Shown: positions 9,482-19,987, numbered from the stretch's first letter. The stretch: DNA of 64,000 nucleotides from Algoriphagus sanaruensis (GCF_001593605.1 NZ_CP012836.1:3414501-3478500), one strand, 5' to 3'. The notes: generated by a model not told the origin, from the sequence alone. Translations and numbers: made by a program.

Positions 9482-10055
9482 TCGAATCGAGGCTGGATGC
9501 GATGAAGTTGGCAGAGGCTGCCTTGCCGGACCAGTAGTGGCTGCGTCAGTGATTTTGCCCGTGGATTACCACAATCCATGGATAAATGATTCCAAGCAAC
9601 TGAGCAAATCCAACCGCGAAGAATTAATTGATGAAATCAAAGAAAAAGCCATCAGTTGGGCGATAGCGGAAGCCAGTGTGGAAGAAATTGATAAAATCAA
9701 CATCCTCAATGCTTCATTTTTGGCCATGAAGCGGGCGGTATTAAAACTTGATCAAGTGCCTGACCACTTATTGATTGATGGAAATAGATGGAAATCAGAC
9801 CTTACTATTCCTCACACCTGTGTGATCAAAGGGGATGGAAAGTTTGCTTCCATTGCCGCTGCTTCTATCCTCGCAAAAGTCTACCGAGATCAATTCATGG
9901 AAAAATTAGCGTTGGATTTCCCTCATTTTGGATGGGAGACCAATGCCGGCTATCCGACAAAAATCCATCGGGAGGGAATCTCAAAACATGGAGCTACCGA
10001 ATGGCACCGCAAAAGTTTCCAGCTTTTACCTAATCAGCTTGATTTGGGATTCTGA
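9453..10055 (+). CDS. rnhB: Ribonuclease HII
   Basis: The 200-residue product has the RNase HII active site DEVGRG (residues 17-22), which supplies the first acidic residues, plus the downstream HLLIDGN and SIAAASILAKVYRD motifs typical of RnhB. It cleaves the RNA strand of RNA-DNA hybrids, including single ribonucleotides embedded in DNA, after replication. The length is normal. Its start lies inside the 3' end of the glucosidase gene in another frame, which suggests translational coupling to an unrelated gene. Confidence 0.95.
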   Translation: MPLLPYLQADRIEAGCDEVGRGCLAGPVVAASVILPVDYHNPWINDSKQLSKSNREELIDEIKEKAISWAIAEASVEEIDKINILNASFLAMKRAVLKLDQVPDHLLIDGNRWKSDLTIPHTCVIKGDGKFASIAAASILAKVYRDQFMEKLALDFPHFGWETNAGYPTKIHREGISKHGATEWHRKSFQLLPNQLDLGF

Positions 10056-10062
10056 ATTGGAT

Positions 10063-10500
10063 CTATTCCACAATTCGCTCGAAGGTCAAATTACCCATCG
10101 CCGAATTTTTAGTCATGGGCTGGAGTACCAACTTATCTTCGGTCAAACTCACAATTCGAGCAAGACGATCCCCCTTTTCATCATGGATCAAAAGCATGAC
10201 TCCTTCCGATAATTCCACTTTAGCCTCTTTCTGCAAAATGGTTTGTTGGTCAAAGTCGATGTACTTGAGGTTTTCTCCTTCCAAAAACTCATAAACCGTA
10301 CTTTCCAAACGAGCCTTGATGCGGATGTTCATACTTGCCCGCTGAGATTCTGTAGCATTCTGAAATTCAGGAGAATTGACAATTTTGGCAATCCCATCAA
10401 AATGAACTAACTGCCATTTTCCGATCAACTGGGAATAGGTCACCTGACCGAAAGATTGAATGGAAATAAAGAAAATGAGGGAAAAGAGAAATCGTTGCAT
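10063..10500 (-). CDS. Lipocalin-like hypothetical protein, exported
   Basis: This is a 145-residue protein with a signal peptide (about residues 1-18, ending SFGQ). It is followed by a small beta-rich domain starting LIGKWQLVHFDG, the characteristic entry strand of lipocalin-like proteins common in Bacteroidota. No catalytic motif is visible. It is convergent with rnhB (7-bp gap) and ends well separated from the pnt operon. Ligand and role are unknown. Confidence 0.65.
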   Translation of the reverse strand: MQRFLFSLIFFISIQSFGQVTYSQLIGKWQLVHFDGIAKIVNSPEFQNATESQRASMNIRIKARLESTVYEFLEGENLKYIDFDQQTILQKEAKVELSEGVMLLIHDEKGDRLARIVSLTEDKLVLQPMTKNSAMGNLTFERIVE

Positions 10501-10526
10501 GACCTACCTTGGACAATTATTTTGCC

Positions 10527-10559
10527 AAAAAAAGCCCCAAGAGTAAGTTCTCTTGGGGC
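10527..10559 (-). terminator. Intrinsic terminator of the pnt operon
   Basis: A perfect 10-bp stem, GCCCCAAGAG / CTCTTGGGGC with a 6-nt loop (10534-10559), is followed on the minus strand by a run of T (the A run at 10527-10533). It lies 20 bases after the pntB stop codon. Confidence 0.9.
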
Positions 10560-10579
10560 CATGAGATGAGCAAATTCAA

Positions 10580-11968
10580 TTAGCTCATTTCCTTCAGTTC
10601 TCCTACCACCTTGGTGATGGTTTGCTTGGCATCTCCAAAAAGCATCAGACAGTTTGGATACCCAAACAACTCATTCTCGATCCCTGCATATCCTTTACCC
10701 ATACTTCGCTTAGAAACAATCACTGTTCTCGCTTTGTCTGCATTGAGGATTGGCATTCCAAAAATCGGACTTTGTGGATTAGTTCGAGCTGCTGGATTGA
10801 CAACGTCATTTGCACCCACCACAAACACAATGTCGGTATTGGAGAAATCATCATTGATTTCATCCATTTCAATCAATTTATCATAGCTGATATTGGCTTC
10901 TGCCAATAGTACATTCATGTGTCCGGGCATTCTTCCTGCCACCGGGTGAATAGCAAATCGGAATTGAATGTTTCGTTTCTCGCATTGCTCCATTAATTCC
11001 CGAATGACGTGCTGAGCCTGAGCCACAGCCATCCCGTATCCGGGAACCACAATCACGGAAGAGGCAGAATCAAACAACATGGCAGCTTCCTCCACTCCCA
11101 CTTCTTTAACCACAATCTGAGGACCATCTTGAGGTCCAGAAGTAGTCGTTTGCCCAAAACCGCCCAACAATACATTCATGAGGGAGCGATTCATGGCTTT
11201 ACACATGATTTGAGTGAGAATAATCCCAGATGCACCTACCAGGGAGCCTGCTACTATCAGTACGTTGTTATTGAGAATAAAACCAGTGGCTGTAGCGGCC
11301 ATTCCAGAGTAAGAATTCAACAAGGAAATCACTACTGGCATATCGGCACCTCCAATTGGAATAACCACCAGAATTCCCACTAGAAGCGAAATCACCACCA
11401 AAATTGTGATATACATGGGATCATCCTGGTACAAGAAAGTAAATACGGCTACCGTCAAAAAGGTAAGAAGCAGTCCTAAATTCAAAGCATGCTGTCCTTT
11501 GAAAGTAATTGGCTGGCCAGAAATTTTCCCATTCAGCTTCATCCAAGCTACCACTGAACCTGTGAAGGTCACGCCACCAATCAAAACACTGGCAATAATG
11601 CTGACCGAGTTGACGGTGTCAATTTCCACAGCAAGGATTTCAGTTTTCAAGAAATGATCCGAAAGTGCCACACCTAAGGAAGCGAGACCTCCAAAACCAT
11701 TGAAAAGGGCGACCATTTCAGGGATTTGGGTCATTTCTACTTTTTTGGCGTAATAAAGTCCAATGCCCCCCCCAACTACCAAACAAGCAAGCATCTCCGG
11801 GAAGGTGGCCAAATTCAAATCGATCAGTGTTGCCACGATTGCCAATAGCATCCCAACCGCGGAAAGCATATTTCCTTTGCGGGCATCCTTGGTTTTACCC
11901 AAAAACTTGATCCCTAAAACGAACAAAATCGCTGCGATCAGATAGGCGAGTTGAATGATATTGCTCAT
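10580..11968 (-). CDS. pntB: NAD(P) transhydrogenase subunit beta
   Basis: The product has 462 residues, the same length as E. coli PntB. The N-terminal ~270 residues are a series of hydrophobic helices forming membrane domain II. The C-terminal ~180 residues form the NADP(H)-binding domain III, with the dinucleotide motif VIVVPGYGMAVAQAQHVIREL and the later GANDVVNPAA and SMGKGYAGIENELF signatures. Together with the alpha subunits it couples hydride transfer from NADH to NADP+ with proton re-entry across the inner membrane, supplying NADPH. Its start overlaps the preceding gene by 4 bp. Confidence 0.96.
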   Translation of the reverse strand: MSNIIQLAYLIAAILFVLGIKFLGKTKDARKGNMLSAVGMLLAIVATLIDLNLATFPEMLACLVVGGGIGLYYAKKVEMTQIPEMVALFNGFGGLASLGVALSDHFLKTEILAVEIDTVNSVSIIASVLIGGVTFTGSVVAWMKLNGKISGQPITFKGQHALNLGLLLTFLTVAVFTFLYQDDPMYITILVVISLLVGILVVIPIGGADMPVVISLLNSYSGMAATATGFILNNNVLIVAGSLVGASGIILTQIMCKAMNRSLMNVLLGGFGQTTTSGPQDGPQIVVKEVGVEEAAMLFDSASSVIVVPGYGMAVAQAQHVIRELMEQCEKRNIQFRFAIHPVAGRMPGHMNVLLAEANISYDKLIEMDEINDDFSNTDIVFVVGANDVVNPAARTNPQSPIFGMPILNADKARTVIVSKRSMGKGYAGIENELFGYPNCLMLFGDAKQTITKVVGELKEMS

Positions 11969-12252
11969 TTCTTCTTAAACATTTTAAGCATACGATCAGT
12001 CACTGCATATCCACCTACCACATTGATGGTAGCTAGAACTAGGGCCAACATTCCCAGCCATTTACTGAGCGTGGTAAATCCCATTTCATTGGTAGCGATC
12101 AAGGCTCCGACAATAGTAATCCCGGAAATCGCATTGGATCCGGACATCAAAGGGGTATGCAAGGTTGGTGGCACTTTGGTGATCAATTCAAATCCCAAGA
12201 AACTCGCCAAGACCAACACGTAAATCAACATGATAAGTGCTGTAGTATCCAT
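11965..12252 (-). CDS. pntAB: NAD(P) transhydrogenase subunit alpha, membrane part
   Basis: This 95-residue protein consists of three hydrophobic helices (about 5-22, 38-58 and 63-83) and a positively charged end (MLKMFKKK). It corresponds to the C-terminal membrane segment of E. coli PntA, here encoded separately as in Rhodospirillum rubrum PntAB. The motif PLMSGSNAISGI in the second helix is characteristic. It lies between pntAA and pntB, with a 4-bp overlap to pntB and 15 bp after pntAA. Confidence 0.94.
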   Translation of the reverse strand: MDTTALIMLIYVLVLASFLGFELITKVPPTLHTPLMSGSNAISGITIVGALIATNEMGFTTLSKWLGMLALVLATINVVGGYAVTDRMLKMFKKK

Positions 12253-12267
12253 AGTGTGGGTTAGGGT

Positions 12268-13392
12268 CTATTTTGATAAAATACTTTTGGTAAAAGGATG
12301 AACCAATTCTCCTCGATGGGTAATCAAAACACCTTTGGTGATTTCTTCTTCCATATCCAACTGGAATCCATCTCGATTGGCAAGGTGGAGCAAAAGGGTA
12401 GAAATATTGACAGCGTAAAGATTGCTGGCATTGACAGGCAAAAGTGAGGGCAAATTGGACTCTCCCACCAAGGTAACCCCATGCTTAACCACGGTTTTAT
12501 TTTTCTCAGAGAGCTCACAGTTGCCGCCGGATTCCACCGCCATATCGATGATGACCGAACCCGTTTTCATGCTCTTCACCATATCTTCTGTCACAAGAAT
12601 TGGAGACTTTTTCCCCATGACCAAGGCGGTAGTAATCACCAAATCCGCCTCTTTGATTTTCTCACGGATGAGCTGTTGCTGCTTTTCCAAAAATTCAGCA
12701 GAAACTTCCTTGGCATATCCGCCCTCGATTTTGACACCTTCAGCACCTTCCACGGTTAAAAATCTTCCCCCCAAAGATTCCACTTGCTCTTTGGTTTCAG
12801 GGCGAACATCAGTCACTTCCACGAGAGCCCCAAGGCGCTTGGCTGTAGCGATCGCCTGAAGTCCAGCTACTCCGGCTCCGAAAATCAGAACTTTTGCAGG
12901 GGTAATGGTTCCGGAAGCAGTCATCATCAGTGGGAAAATTTTCCCCAAGTGATTTGCCCCTAAAAGAACCGCTTTATAGCCGGCCAAGTTGGCTTGCGAA
13001 GAAAGAGCGTCCATTTTTTGAGCTCGAGAAATTCTGGGCACAGCATCCATCGAGAAGGAGGAGATGGATTTTTTGTTCAAGGCCTCGATCATTTCAGGAA
13101 ACTGGTAGGCATACATGTACGAAATGCAAGCTGCATTTTCCTTCATTTGGCCTATTTCTTCCACCGTAAAGGGATTTACCTTCAGCAGAATATCTGACTC
13201 AAATACGGCAGAAGCAGGGCCTACTAGGGCTCCCGCTTGTTCATAATCCGAATCTGAAAAATAGGATCCGTCTCCGGCACCGGATTCGATCACCACATCA
13301 AACTCCTTCTTTTTTAGAAGTTTGACTACATCGGGACTGAGCGCAACACGCAGCTCATAATCCTTGGTTTCTTTTAATACACCGACTTTCAT
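12268..13392 (-). CDS. pntAA: NAD(P) transhydrogenase subunit alpha, soluble NAD-binding part
   Basis: The 374-residue protein from the ATG at 13392 starts MKVGVLKETKDYELRVALSPDVV, the typical alanine-dehydrogenase/PNT N terminus. An upstream in-frame start at 13461 would add 23 unrelated residues and is rejected. It contains the NAD-binding signature LIFGAGVAGLQAIATAKRLGA near residue 170 and the mobile loop around VITTALVMGKKSPILVTEDM. It is the domain I subunit that binds NAD(H) in the cytoplasm and docks on PntAB and PntB. It is the first gene of the operon. Confidence 0.95.
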   Translation of the reverse strand: MKVGVLKETKDYELRVALSPDVVKLLKKKEFDVVIESGAGDGSYFSDSDYEQAGALVGPASAVFESDILLKVNPFTVEEIGQMKENAACISYMYAYQFPEMIEALNKKSISSFSMDAVPRISRAQKMDALSSQANLAGYKAVLLGANHLGKIFPLMMTASGTITPAKVLIFGAGVAGLQAIATAKRLGALVEVTDVRPETKEQVESLGGRFLTVEGAEGVKIEGGYAKEVSAEFLEKQQQLIREKIKEADLVITTALVMGKKSPILVTEDMVKSMKTGSVIIDMAVESGGNCELSEKNKTVVKHGVTLVGESNLPSLLPVNASNLYAVNISTLLLHLANRDGFQLDMEEEITKGVLITHRGELVHPFTKSILSK

Positions 13393-13764
13393 GCTGGGAA
13401 AATCTTCAGGGTCTAGGTTAGTACTTACTTTTCTATCTAGCTTAAAGCTAAGGAATGCCAAACAAATTCGGGAATGAAATCACCGAATAAGCATCCCCTT
13501 TTTTGAACTTTCCTCGAGAAAATTGCCTCAAATTCGATGTATTTGAAGCCGTAATCGATTGCTTAATTTTTTTCTGATTTTGAAATTTTCTTAAAAATGA
13601 CCTCCCATTTTCCAGAAAGAATCCTTCCCTATCCCGGTATCGGGTGAAAGCAGGACAGTTTATTCCGCTTATCCTAAAAATTTGAAGATTGAGCCTTTCC
13701 CATTTCAGATGCAAAAAGAATCCTCTATTTTGAAGTTCCAAATCTGTAATATACCCTTTAACCC
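13393..13764. other. Intergenic region between divergent pnt operon and oxidoreductase gene
   Basis: These 372 bp separate two divergent transcription units and should contain both promoters. I see no convincing conserved gene, repeat or palindrome. A minus-strand open frame of 97 codons inside it has no recognisable protein features. Confidence 0.5.
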
Positions 13765-15231
13765 ATGAAAAAACCTGAACAATCCTCTTCAGGCCAAACC
13801 CGAAGAGATTTTATCAAAAATGCGGCGATAGCTTCGTCGTTTTTTATCGTCCCCCGGCATGTGCTGGGTGGCGTAGGCTATACCGCCCCATCCGACCAGC
13901 TTAATCTAGCCGCAATCGGTGCTGGAGGTAAAGGTCGAAGTGATATTTTGAATGCTTCCGTCAATGGAAGGGAACGCGTAGTCGCCCTTTGTGATGTGGA
14001 TTTTTCAGGCTCCGCCAAGGACTCCGTCAAAAGCTTCCCAAATGCGAAGCTTTATGCAGATTATCGGAAAATGCTCGAAGAGCAGAAGGATATTGATGCA
14101 GTTACCATTTCCACTCCTGACCACGTGCACGGTCCTGCTGCTAAATTCTGCATGGAAAGAGGCAAGCATGTCTATGTGCAAAAGCCAATGACACATAATA
14201 TTCGCGAGGCTCGATTACTTACCCAGATGGCCCGTGATCAAAAAGTCGTAACCCAAATGGGTAACCAAGGCGCTTCTAACCCGCTCATGGATATGATTCG
14301 TGGCTGGATGGATGCGGATAAAATCGGAAAAGTCTCCAAAGTACAAATCTGGACCAACCGCCCTGTTTGGCCACAAGGAGGCCCTTTTCCAAAAGCTGAT
14401 GCGGGAAGCAAGCCAAGTGAATTAGAATGGGATCTTTGGTTGGGTCCTGCTCCGGAAATTCCTTTTACTCCAAACCTACATCCGTTCAACTGGAGAGGCT
14501 GGTGGGATTACGGTACAGGCGCTTTAGGTGATGTGGGATGCCATTTGATGGATATTCCGTTCCGTATGCTTGGACTTAATTATCCAACCGATGCAGAATG
14601 TTCGGTAGGTTCTGTATTTTCTCAAATGTGGACAGCGGATTACAACCCAGAGGGATGTCCGGCCTCTTCGTTTATCACCCTTCATTATGGACCGACAGCC
14701 AAAAATCCAGTTCCTTTGGAAATGACTTGGATGGATGGTGGTATCCGGCCTTCACACCCTGATATCATTCCTCCTGATCACGATTTAGGTGGAGCTAATT
14801 CTGCCAATGGTGTGATGATGATTGGTGAAAAAGGAATTATCACGCATAATATCAATGACAGTTCTCCACTGATGCCGAAGCTTTATTTATACGACGGCAC
14901 CCAGGAATTTGGGCCGGATCGAATCGAAGGCACAGAACCAGAATATGGACATCAGCGCAAGTGGGTAGATGCCTGCAAAGCAGGATTTGGATCAGCTGAA
15001 CACAAGGCCTTGACTTCATCATTCGACTATGCCGGACCGATGACCGAGACTGTATTGATGGGTAACTTGGCTATCCGAAGCTATATGCTGAAGCGTCAAA
15101 ATGCGCAAGGAAGAGATGAGTTCTTCGGCCGTCGCAAGTTGCTATGGGATGGTGAAAATATGCGAATCACTAACCTTGAAGAAGCCAATCAGTTTGTGGG
15201 CAGAACCTACAGAAAAGGCTTTGAAGTTTAG
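13765..15231 (+). CDS. Gfo/Idh/MocA family oxidoreductase, Tat-exported
   Basis: The 488-residue protein has a twin-arginine signal (QTRRDFIKNAAIASSFFIV, RR at 13-14), so it is folded with cofactor in the cytoplasm and exported. A Rossmann NAD(P)-binding domain follows (LAAIGAGGKGRSDI, then the conserved substrate-side VYVQKPMTHN equivalent of the EKP motif near residue 140). A C-terminal alpha/beta substrate domain ends the protein (DYGTGALGDVGCHLMDIPFRML). Such exported proteins of Bacteroidota act on sugars or inositols; the substrate is not predictable. A strong terminator follows. Confidence 0.88.
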   Translation: MKKPEQSSSGQTRRDFIKNAAIASSFFIVPRHVLGGVGYTAPSDQLNLAAIGAGGKGRSDILNASVNGRERVVALCDVDFSGSAKDSVKSFPNAKLYADYRKMLEEQKDIDAVTISTPDHVHGPAAKFCMERGKHVYVQKPMTHNIREARLLTQMARDQKVVTQMGNQGASNPLMDMIRGWMDADKIGKVSKVQIWTNRPVWPQGGPFPKADAGSKPSELEWDLWLGPAPEIPFTPNLHPFNWRGWWDYGTGALGDVGCHLMDIPFRMLGLNYPTDAECSVGSVFSQMWTADYNPEGCPASSFITLHYGPTAKNPVPLEMTWMDGGIRPSHPDIIPPDHDLGGANSANGVMMIGEKGIITHNINDSSPLMPKLYLYDGTQEFGPDRIEGTEPEYGHQRKWVDACKAGFGSAEHKALTSSFDYAGPMTETVLMGNLAIRSYMLKRQNAQGRDEFFGRRKLLWDGENMRITNLEEANQFVGRTYRKGFEV

Positions 15232-15273
15232 TTCAGTAGGTAGTCGCAGTAATCAGATTGCAGATTATACCAG

Positions 15274-15306
15274 AAACCGTGGGTGGAAACGCTCACGGTT
15301 TTTTCT
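15274..15306 (+). terminator. Intrinsic terminator after the Tat oxidoreductase
   Basis: The stem AAACCGTGGGTG / CGCTCACGGTTT, with one internal mismatch and a GAAA loop, is followed by a T run. It lies 43 bases after the stop codon at 15231. Confidence 0.85.
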
Positions 15307-15371
15307 TGGCCCTTTTCCAAAAAAGTACCCTGCAAAATCTCCAATAGTGACCATCACCTTAGGCAACTTTT

Positions 15372-16676
15372 TTACCTTAATTTCTCAAAGTCGATTACAG
15401 GCTTTTGTCCAAGAGTAGATCGCTGATGCATGCTTTGAAGGGCAGTAGAAGAATTGAAGAAACCCCCATTTTTCAAATAAAATCCAGACGATTCTTGACC
15501 ACCATCAAAATCCTTTCTGTATCCTCTTCTAGCAATATCATCTCCGGTAAACTTGGCTTCCCTAAGTTCAAACCAATTTCCATCTTGATCTGCCATCCAT
15601 TGATTGGTGTATTTCACCAAGCGAGTCAAGTGACCGGATTCAGGAATAAAATTTTCTAAAAAAGAATGAGGTTGTCGATACCAAGTATCCGTTTTGGGTC
15701 GGAGGAAGCTTGCGATCAACATCCAATCTCCGACTTCTGGCGCAAAGAAATAAGCGGTATAAATGGTATTTCCATTTCCATCTGGTTCCACAGAATTTAA
15801 AAAACGATAAGTCGTCCCCGCTTTCCATGGAAATCTCAGAAAACTCTGCCCACCAGAACCTTCATTCCCAAACTCTCCGGTATAAACTTCATCTCCCTTT
15901 TTTAAGAGCTTAATTTTTTGGTCCTCAGGGATAGCATTCGGATTGTCGGTTGCATAAGGACTCCACACCGAAAATAAGACCCGTCGTTCTGTTGGAGAAT
16001 TCACTTGAATCCCAAAATACCCCTCCCCAAATCCATTGGCCATAAAGTAAGACCCGATCGGATCCTCTCCCTCAGGAATGGTCATTTCATTGTAAAACCA
16101 TTTGAAACTCTTGTCAACAGGAGTAGTGTAGCTCAGGTGCACGGATGGACCTCGCCTTCCCCAATAAAAACGGCTGTCAATATTGTCCTTAACATAGTCC
16201 AGCTGCAAGTCATCGGAATGCCCTACCCATAGCGATTTTATTTTCGCGTAATCTGTTCCTGATTTTTGAACACCACTCAGATTCACCTGATTATAGCCCT
16301 CGACTAAATCCACAATTCCTACCCGGATCAATCCATTATCTCCAGCTTTTAGCGCAACCCCCAACTTTTTTCCATTTACCTCCATCTCAAGTTGGGAGGT
16401 TCCTGATTGATTTAAAACCTCCAGAGAGATTTCAACAGGGGCAGAAGTCTGAGCTCTAAAAAAAACTGCGAATTCACTTTGATGGCTTCGCCAAGTCTGA
16501 ACTCCTTCGGCATTAATTTCTTCCTTCAATTCTCCTTTTGTTTGAAACACATTCCCTCCCATAGGAATTTCTTCAAGGGTGGAAAATTGATTCAAATCTG
16601 GATTAGGATTAGGCTCTGAACCCAAACAAGACGTAAAAACAAGGAAGAAAAGGGAAAACAGCGAATACCTAAGCAT
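15372..16676 (-). CDS. DUF3472 domain lipoprotein
   Basis: The 434-residue product begins with a lipoprotein signal (lipobox near FTSC, Cys17). A carbohydrate-binding-like beta domain of the DUF5077 kind follows (about residues 30-150; VQTWRSHQSEFAVFFRAQ). Next comes the DUF3472 domain, with SFKWFYNEMTIPEGED, ANGFGEGYFGIQVNS and GGQSFLRFPWKAGTTY. This domain pair is widespread in Bacteroidota proteins thought to bind or process extracellular glycans, but no catalytic activity is established to my knowledge. It is transcribed alone, convergent with the upstream oxidoreductase. Confidence 0.85.
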   Translation of the reverse strand: MLRYSLFSLFFLVFTSCLGSEPNPNPDLNQFSTLEEIPMGGNVFQTKGELKEEINAEGVQTWRSHQSEFAVFFRAQTSAPVEISLEVLNQSGTSQLEMEVNGKKLGVALKAGDNGLIRVGIVDLVEGYNQVNLSGVQKSGTDYAKIKSLWVGHSDDLQLDYVKDNIDSRFYWGRRGPSVHLSYTTPVDKSFKWFYNEMTIPEGEDPIGSYFMANGFGEGYFGIQVNSPTERRVLFSVWSPYATDNPNAIPEDQKIKLLKKGDEVYTGEFGNEGSGGQSFLRFPWKAGTTYRFLNSVEPDGNGNTIYTAYFFAPEVGDWMLIASFLRPKTDTWYRQPHSFLENFIPESGHLTRLVKYTNQWMADQDGNWFELREAKFTGDDIARRGYRKDFDGGQESSGFYLKNGGFFNSSTALQSMHQRSTLGQKPVIDFEKLR

Positions 16677-16846
16677 TGAGAGTTTGATTTTGAAACGACC
16701 CTAGAAATCTTCTATTCACTTCCAAAGGTAGCCCTAAAAGAAAAGGAATCGATCAAGTAATCCAAAGCCTTAATGAATCCATTTGAAGTAAAACGGAAAA
16801 ATGTTTCAATCCTGTTTTTTAACTTCGATCCATAATAGCTCCCAAA

Positions 16847-17887
<1,041 letters not shown>

Positions 17888-17894
17888 CTTGTAA

Positions 17895-18101
17895 ATGATG
17901 ATGAAACCTAAAACACGTTGGTTTATTCAATCCGTTATTGGCTTGCTTTTGACAGGTGCGGGACTTACCGTGGCAATTGATGCGGGGGTCGAAAAGTTCA
18001 GTGGTGGAGAATGGTTCTGGCAAGGAACGCTAGGTTTAATTCTGTTTAATGCCGGGCTTAGCTTAGTTATTGACGGAACTAAGTATAGAGTCAAAGGCTA
18101 G
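17895..18101 (+). CDS. Small two-helix membrane protein
   Basis: This 68-residue protein has two hydrophobic helices (about residues 10-28 and 43-62) joined by a loop rich in Gly and Trp (EKFSGGEWFWQG). The C-terminal TKYRVKG is positively charged. Three consecutive ATG codons (17895, 17898, 17901) make the exact start ambiguous. Position directly behind the dehydrogenase and clean hydrophobic patterning support a real gene. I do not recognise a family. Confidence 0.7.
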   Translation: MMMKPKTRWFIQSVIGLLLTGAGLTVAIDAGVEKFSGGEWFWQGTLGLILFNAGLSLVIDGTKYRVKG

Positions 18102-18563
18102 TCCTACAACCCATCCTTATTGGATTAAGGCACTACTTCAAGTTTATTTAATCTATATGAATGCGCAATTCTGCCAGAAGGTGAATTTCGAGTTCCGAAT
18201 GTTGCGGATATTCGTCCACTGACCACAGACGACAGTCAACAGCAAGTGAAATGGATCTTCAAACCCTCATTCATTTGGTTAGTGGTAAAAATGCGGATAA
18301 TAAGATTAAACCATAAAGAGGATATCCGATTTCTTGGCAGAAGGCCACACCCTAGGAATAAAATCCCAAGTGAAGTTCAGTTTGAATCAGCTTCGGTCTG
18401 AGGTCATCGGACTTTGGGTCGCCAAACCAAAGGAATTTTGGATTGTGGTGCGATTGCGGATAATCATAAAATATAATCTCACAATCAGAGAATTTTTCAA
18501 AATTAATCCTTGAATTAAAATTCTTCCCTAAATTCAATCCAACAATTTTCTATCATCCATTCT
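18102..18563. other. Non-coding region with repeated TGCGGATAAT word
   Basis: No supported gene was found in these 462 bp. The 10-mer TGCGGATAAT occurs at 18292-18301 and 18455-18464, with a one-mismatch copy at 18203-18212. Short open frames exist on both strands but lack recognisable features. It may be a decayed gene or a repeat remnant. Confidence 0.4.
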
Positions 18564-19340
18564 ATGAAAAAACACCTTTACCTACTTTTATTGGCAGTCA
18601 TTACTTGCCAATTTTCTTTTGCACAATCCACCGAAGAATCACCAAGTGAGTCGTATGACAAAAATGTATTCAAGGTCAATTTAACGGGTTTACCACTTCG
18701 CAATTTTGGCTTCCAATACGAACGGATGCTCAGTCGCAAATCCTCCTTCAACCTAGGCCTTCGATTTATGCCCAAGGGAAGTATCCCGATGCTGAGTAGC
18801 TTCGAAACGACCATTGACGACCCCACCGCCTATTCGACCCTTAGCGCAGCTTCCATCAATGGGTTTGCAATTACACCCGAATTCAGAGTGTATTTAGGAA
18901 AAAAAGGAGGACCAAGAGGATTCTATATCGCCCCGTTTGCTCGCTACACCACCTTTGACGCGAGTCTACCAACGGTTGAATTCACCTACGAAGTCACCGA
19001 AAACAATCAAACCTTTACCGAAACACGAACCATCGACATGAGTGGTAGCCTTTCTGGAATCACCGGTGGATTGATGCTTGGTTCTCAGTGGAGACTAGGC
19101 AAATCTGTCTACTTGGATTGGTGGATTATTGGAGGATCTTTTGGAAAATCTTCAGGAGAATTAATCGGTGTATCCCAGCTCAGCGTAGATGAACAAGACG
19201 GATTGCGTGAAGAACTTCAAACGCTCGATATTCCATTCGTAGACTACACTGTAGAAGTCAATTCATCAGGTGCCAAACTCAATTTTGATGGTCCTTTTGC
19301 AAGTTTGAGAGGTGGACTTTCCCTAGGCATTAAATTCTAA
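18564..19340 (+). CDS. DUF3575-like outer-membrane beta-barrel protein
   Basis: The 258-residue protein has a signal peptide (about residues 1-20, ending FSFAQ). The NVFKVNLTGLPLRNFGFQYERMLSRKSSFNLGLRF start is typical of DUF3575 proteins of Bacteroidota. Alternating polar and hydrophobic beta strands continue to the C-terminal LSLGIKF, whose final aromatic residue suits recognition by the outer-membrane assembly machinery. It is probably an outer-membrane barrel of unknown function. It is a single-gene unit. Confidence 0.75.
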   Translation: MKKHLYLLLLAVITCQFSFAQSTEESPSESYDKNVFKVNLTGLPLRNFGFQYERMLSRKSSFNLGLRFMPKGSIPMLSSFETTIDDPTAYSTLSAASINGFAITPEFRVYLGKKGGPRGFYIAPFARYTTFDASLPTVEFTYEVTENNQTFTETRTIDMSGSLSGITGGLMLGSQWRLGKSVYLDWWIIGGSFGKSSGELIGVSQLSVDEQDGLREELQTLDIPFVDYTVEVNSSGAKLNFDGPFASLRGGLSLGIKF

Positions 19341-19446
19341 AAGTTTTAACTTTTACTTTAAATCCAGGAAGATCGCAAAATCAACCTTCTGCAAATTAAA
19401 CTTTCTCGAAGCTGTCTCATCTAATCTCTATTAAACCCACCCAGCT

Positions 19447-19953
19447 ATGATCAAAAAAATCACCATCGCGCTAGTTGTCATACTAGTTGCCATTCAATTT
19501 GTCCCCATGGAGAAAAATGAATCAGGCCCTACGGAATTTGATATTACCACTGCTTATGAGGTCCCTGACCATGTGGCAACCATTCTGAAAGGAGCTTGTA
19601 ACGATTGCCACTCCAACACCACCGCTTACCCTTGGTATAGCAACATTCAACCGGTCGGCTTTTGGCTGAATCATCACGTAGATGAAGGAAAAGGACATCT
19701 AAACTTTTCTACATTTACCAAAATTCCGTTACGGGTTCAGAACCACAAACTCGAAGAAATCATCGAAACCGTGGAAAGCGGAGAAATGCCTCTGGAATCT
19801 TACACTTACCTGGGATTACATCCAGAAGCCAATCTTTCGGATGAGCAACGGCAAACCCTGATCGATTGGGCAAAGGAACAAATGGCCATGCTTGCGGCGA
19901 CTTATCCCGCGGATAGTCTAAAAATGAGACCAAGGCCTGCACCGGCACAATAA
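19447..19953 (+). CDS. Haem-binding domain protein with c-type CXXCH motif
   Basis: The 168-residue protein has an N-terminal hydrophobic helix (residues 3-18) and a single c-type haem attachment site CNDCH at 51-55. The surrounding NTTAYPWYSNIQPVGFWLNHHVDEGKGHLNFS is characteristic of the short haem-binding domain family in Bacteroidota. It should be periplasmic or membrane-anchored and acts presumably in electron transfer. A perfect terminator follows directly, so it is monocistronic. Confidence 0.88.
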   Translation: MIKKITIALVVILVAIQFVPMEKNESGPTEFDITTAYEVPDHVATILKGACNDCHSNTTAYPWYSNIQPVGFWLNHHVDEGKGHLNFSTFTKIPLRVQNHKLEEIIETVESGEMPLESYTYLGLHPEANLSDEQRQTLIDWAKEQMAMLAATYPADSLKMRPRPAPAQ

Positions 19954-19956
19954 GCT

Positions 19957-19987
19957 AAAGCCCTGAATTGATTCAGGGCTTTTTTTA
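19957..19987 (+). terminator. Intrinsic terminator after the haem-binding protein
   Basis: The stem AGCCCTGAA / TTCAGGGCT with a 4-nt loop (19959-19980) is followed by TTTTTT. It starts four bases after the stop codon. Confidence 0.93.

Noticed and set aside
13448..13741. 97-codon minus-strand open frame between pntAA and the Tat oxidoreductase gene
   Set aside because: No signal, domain or family pattern; irregular amino-acid composition and it overlaps the pntAA start region. Treated as non-coding.
18352..18537. 61-codon minus-strand open frame
   Set aside because: No recognisable family and it lies in a region with repeated words. It could be a decayed fragment but there is not enough to call a gene.
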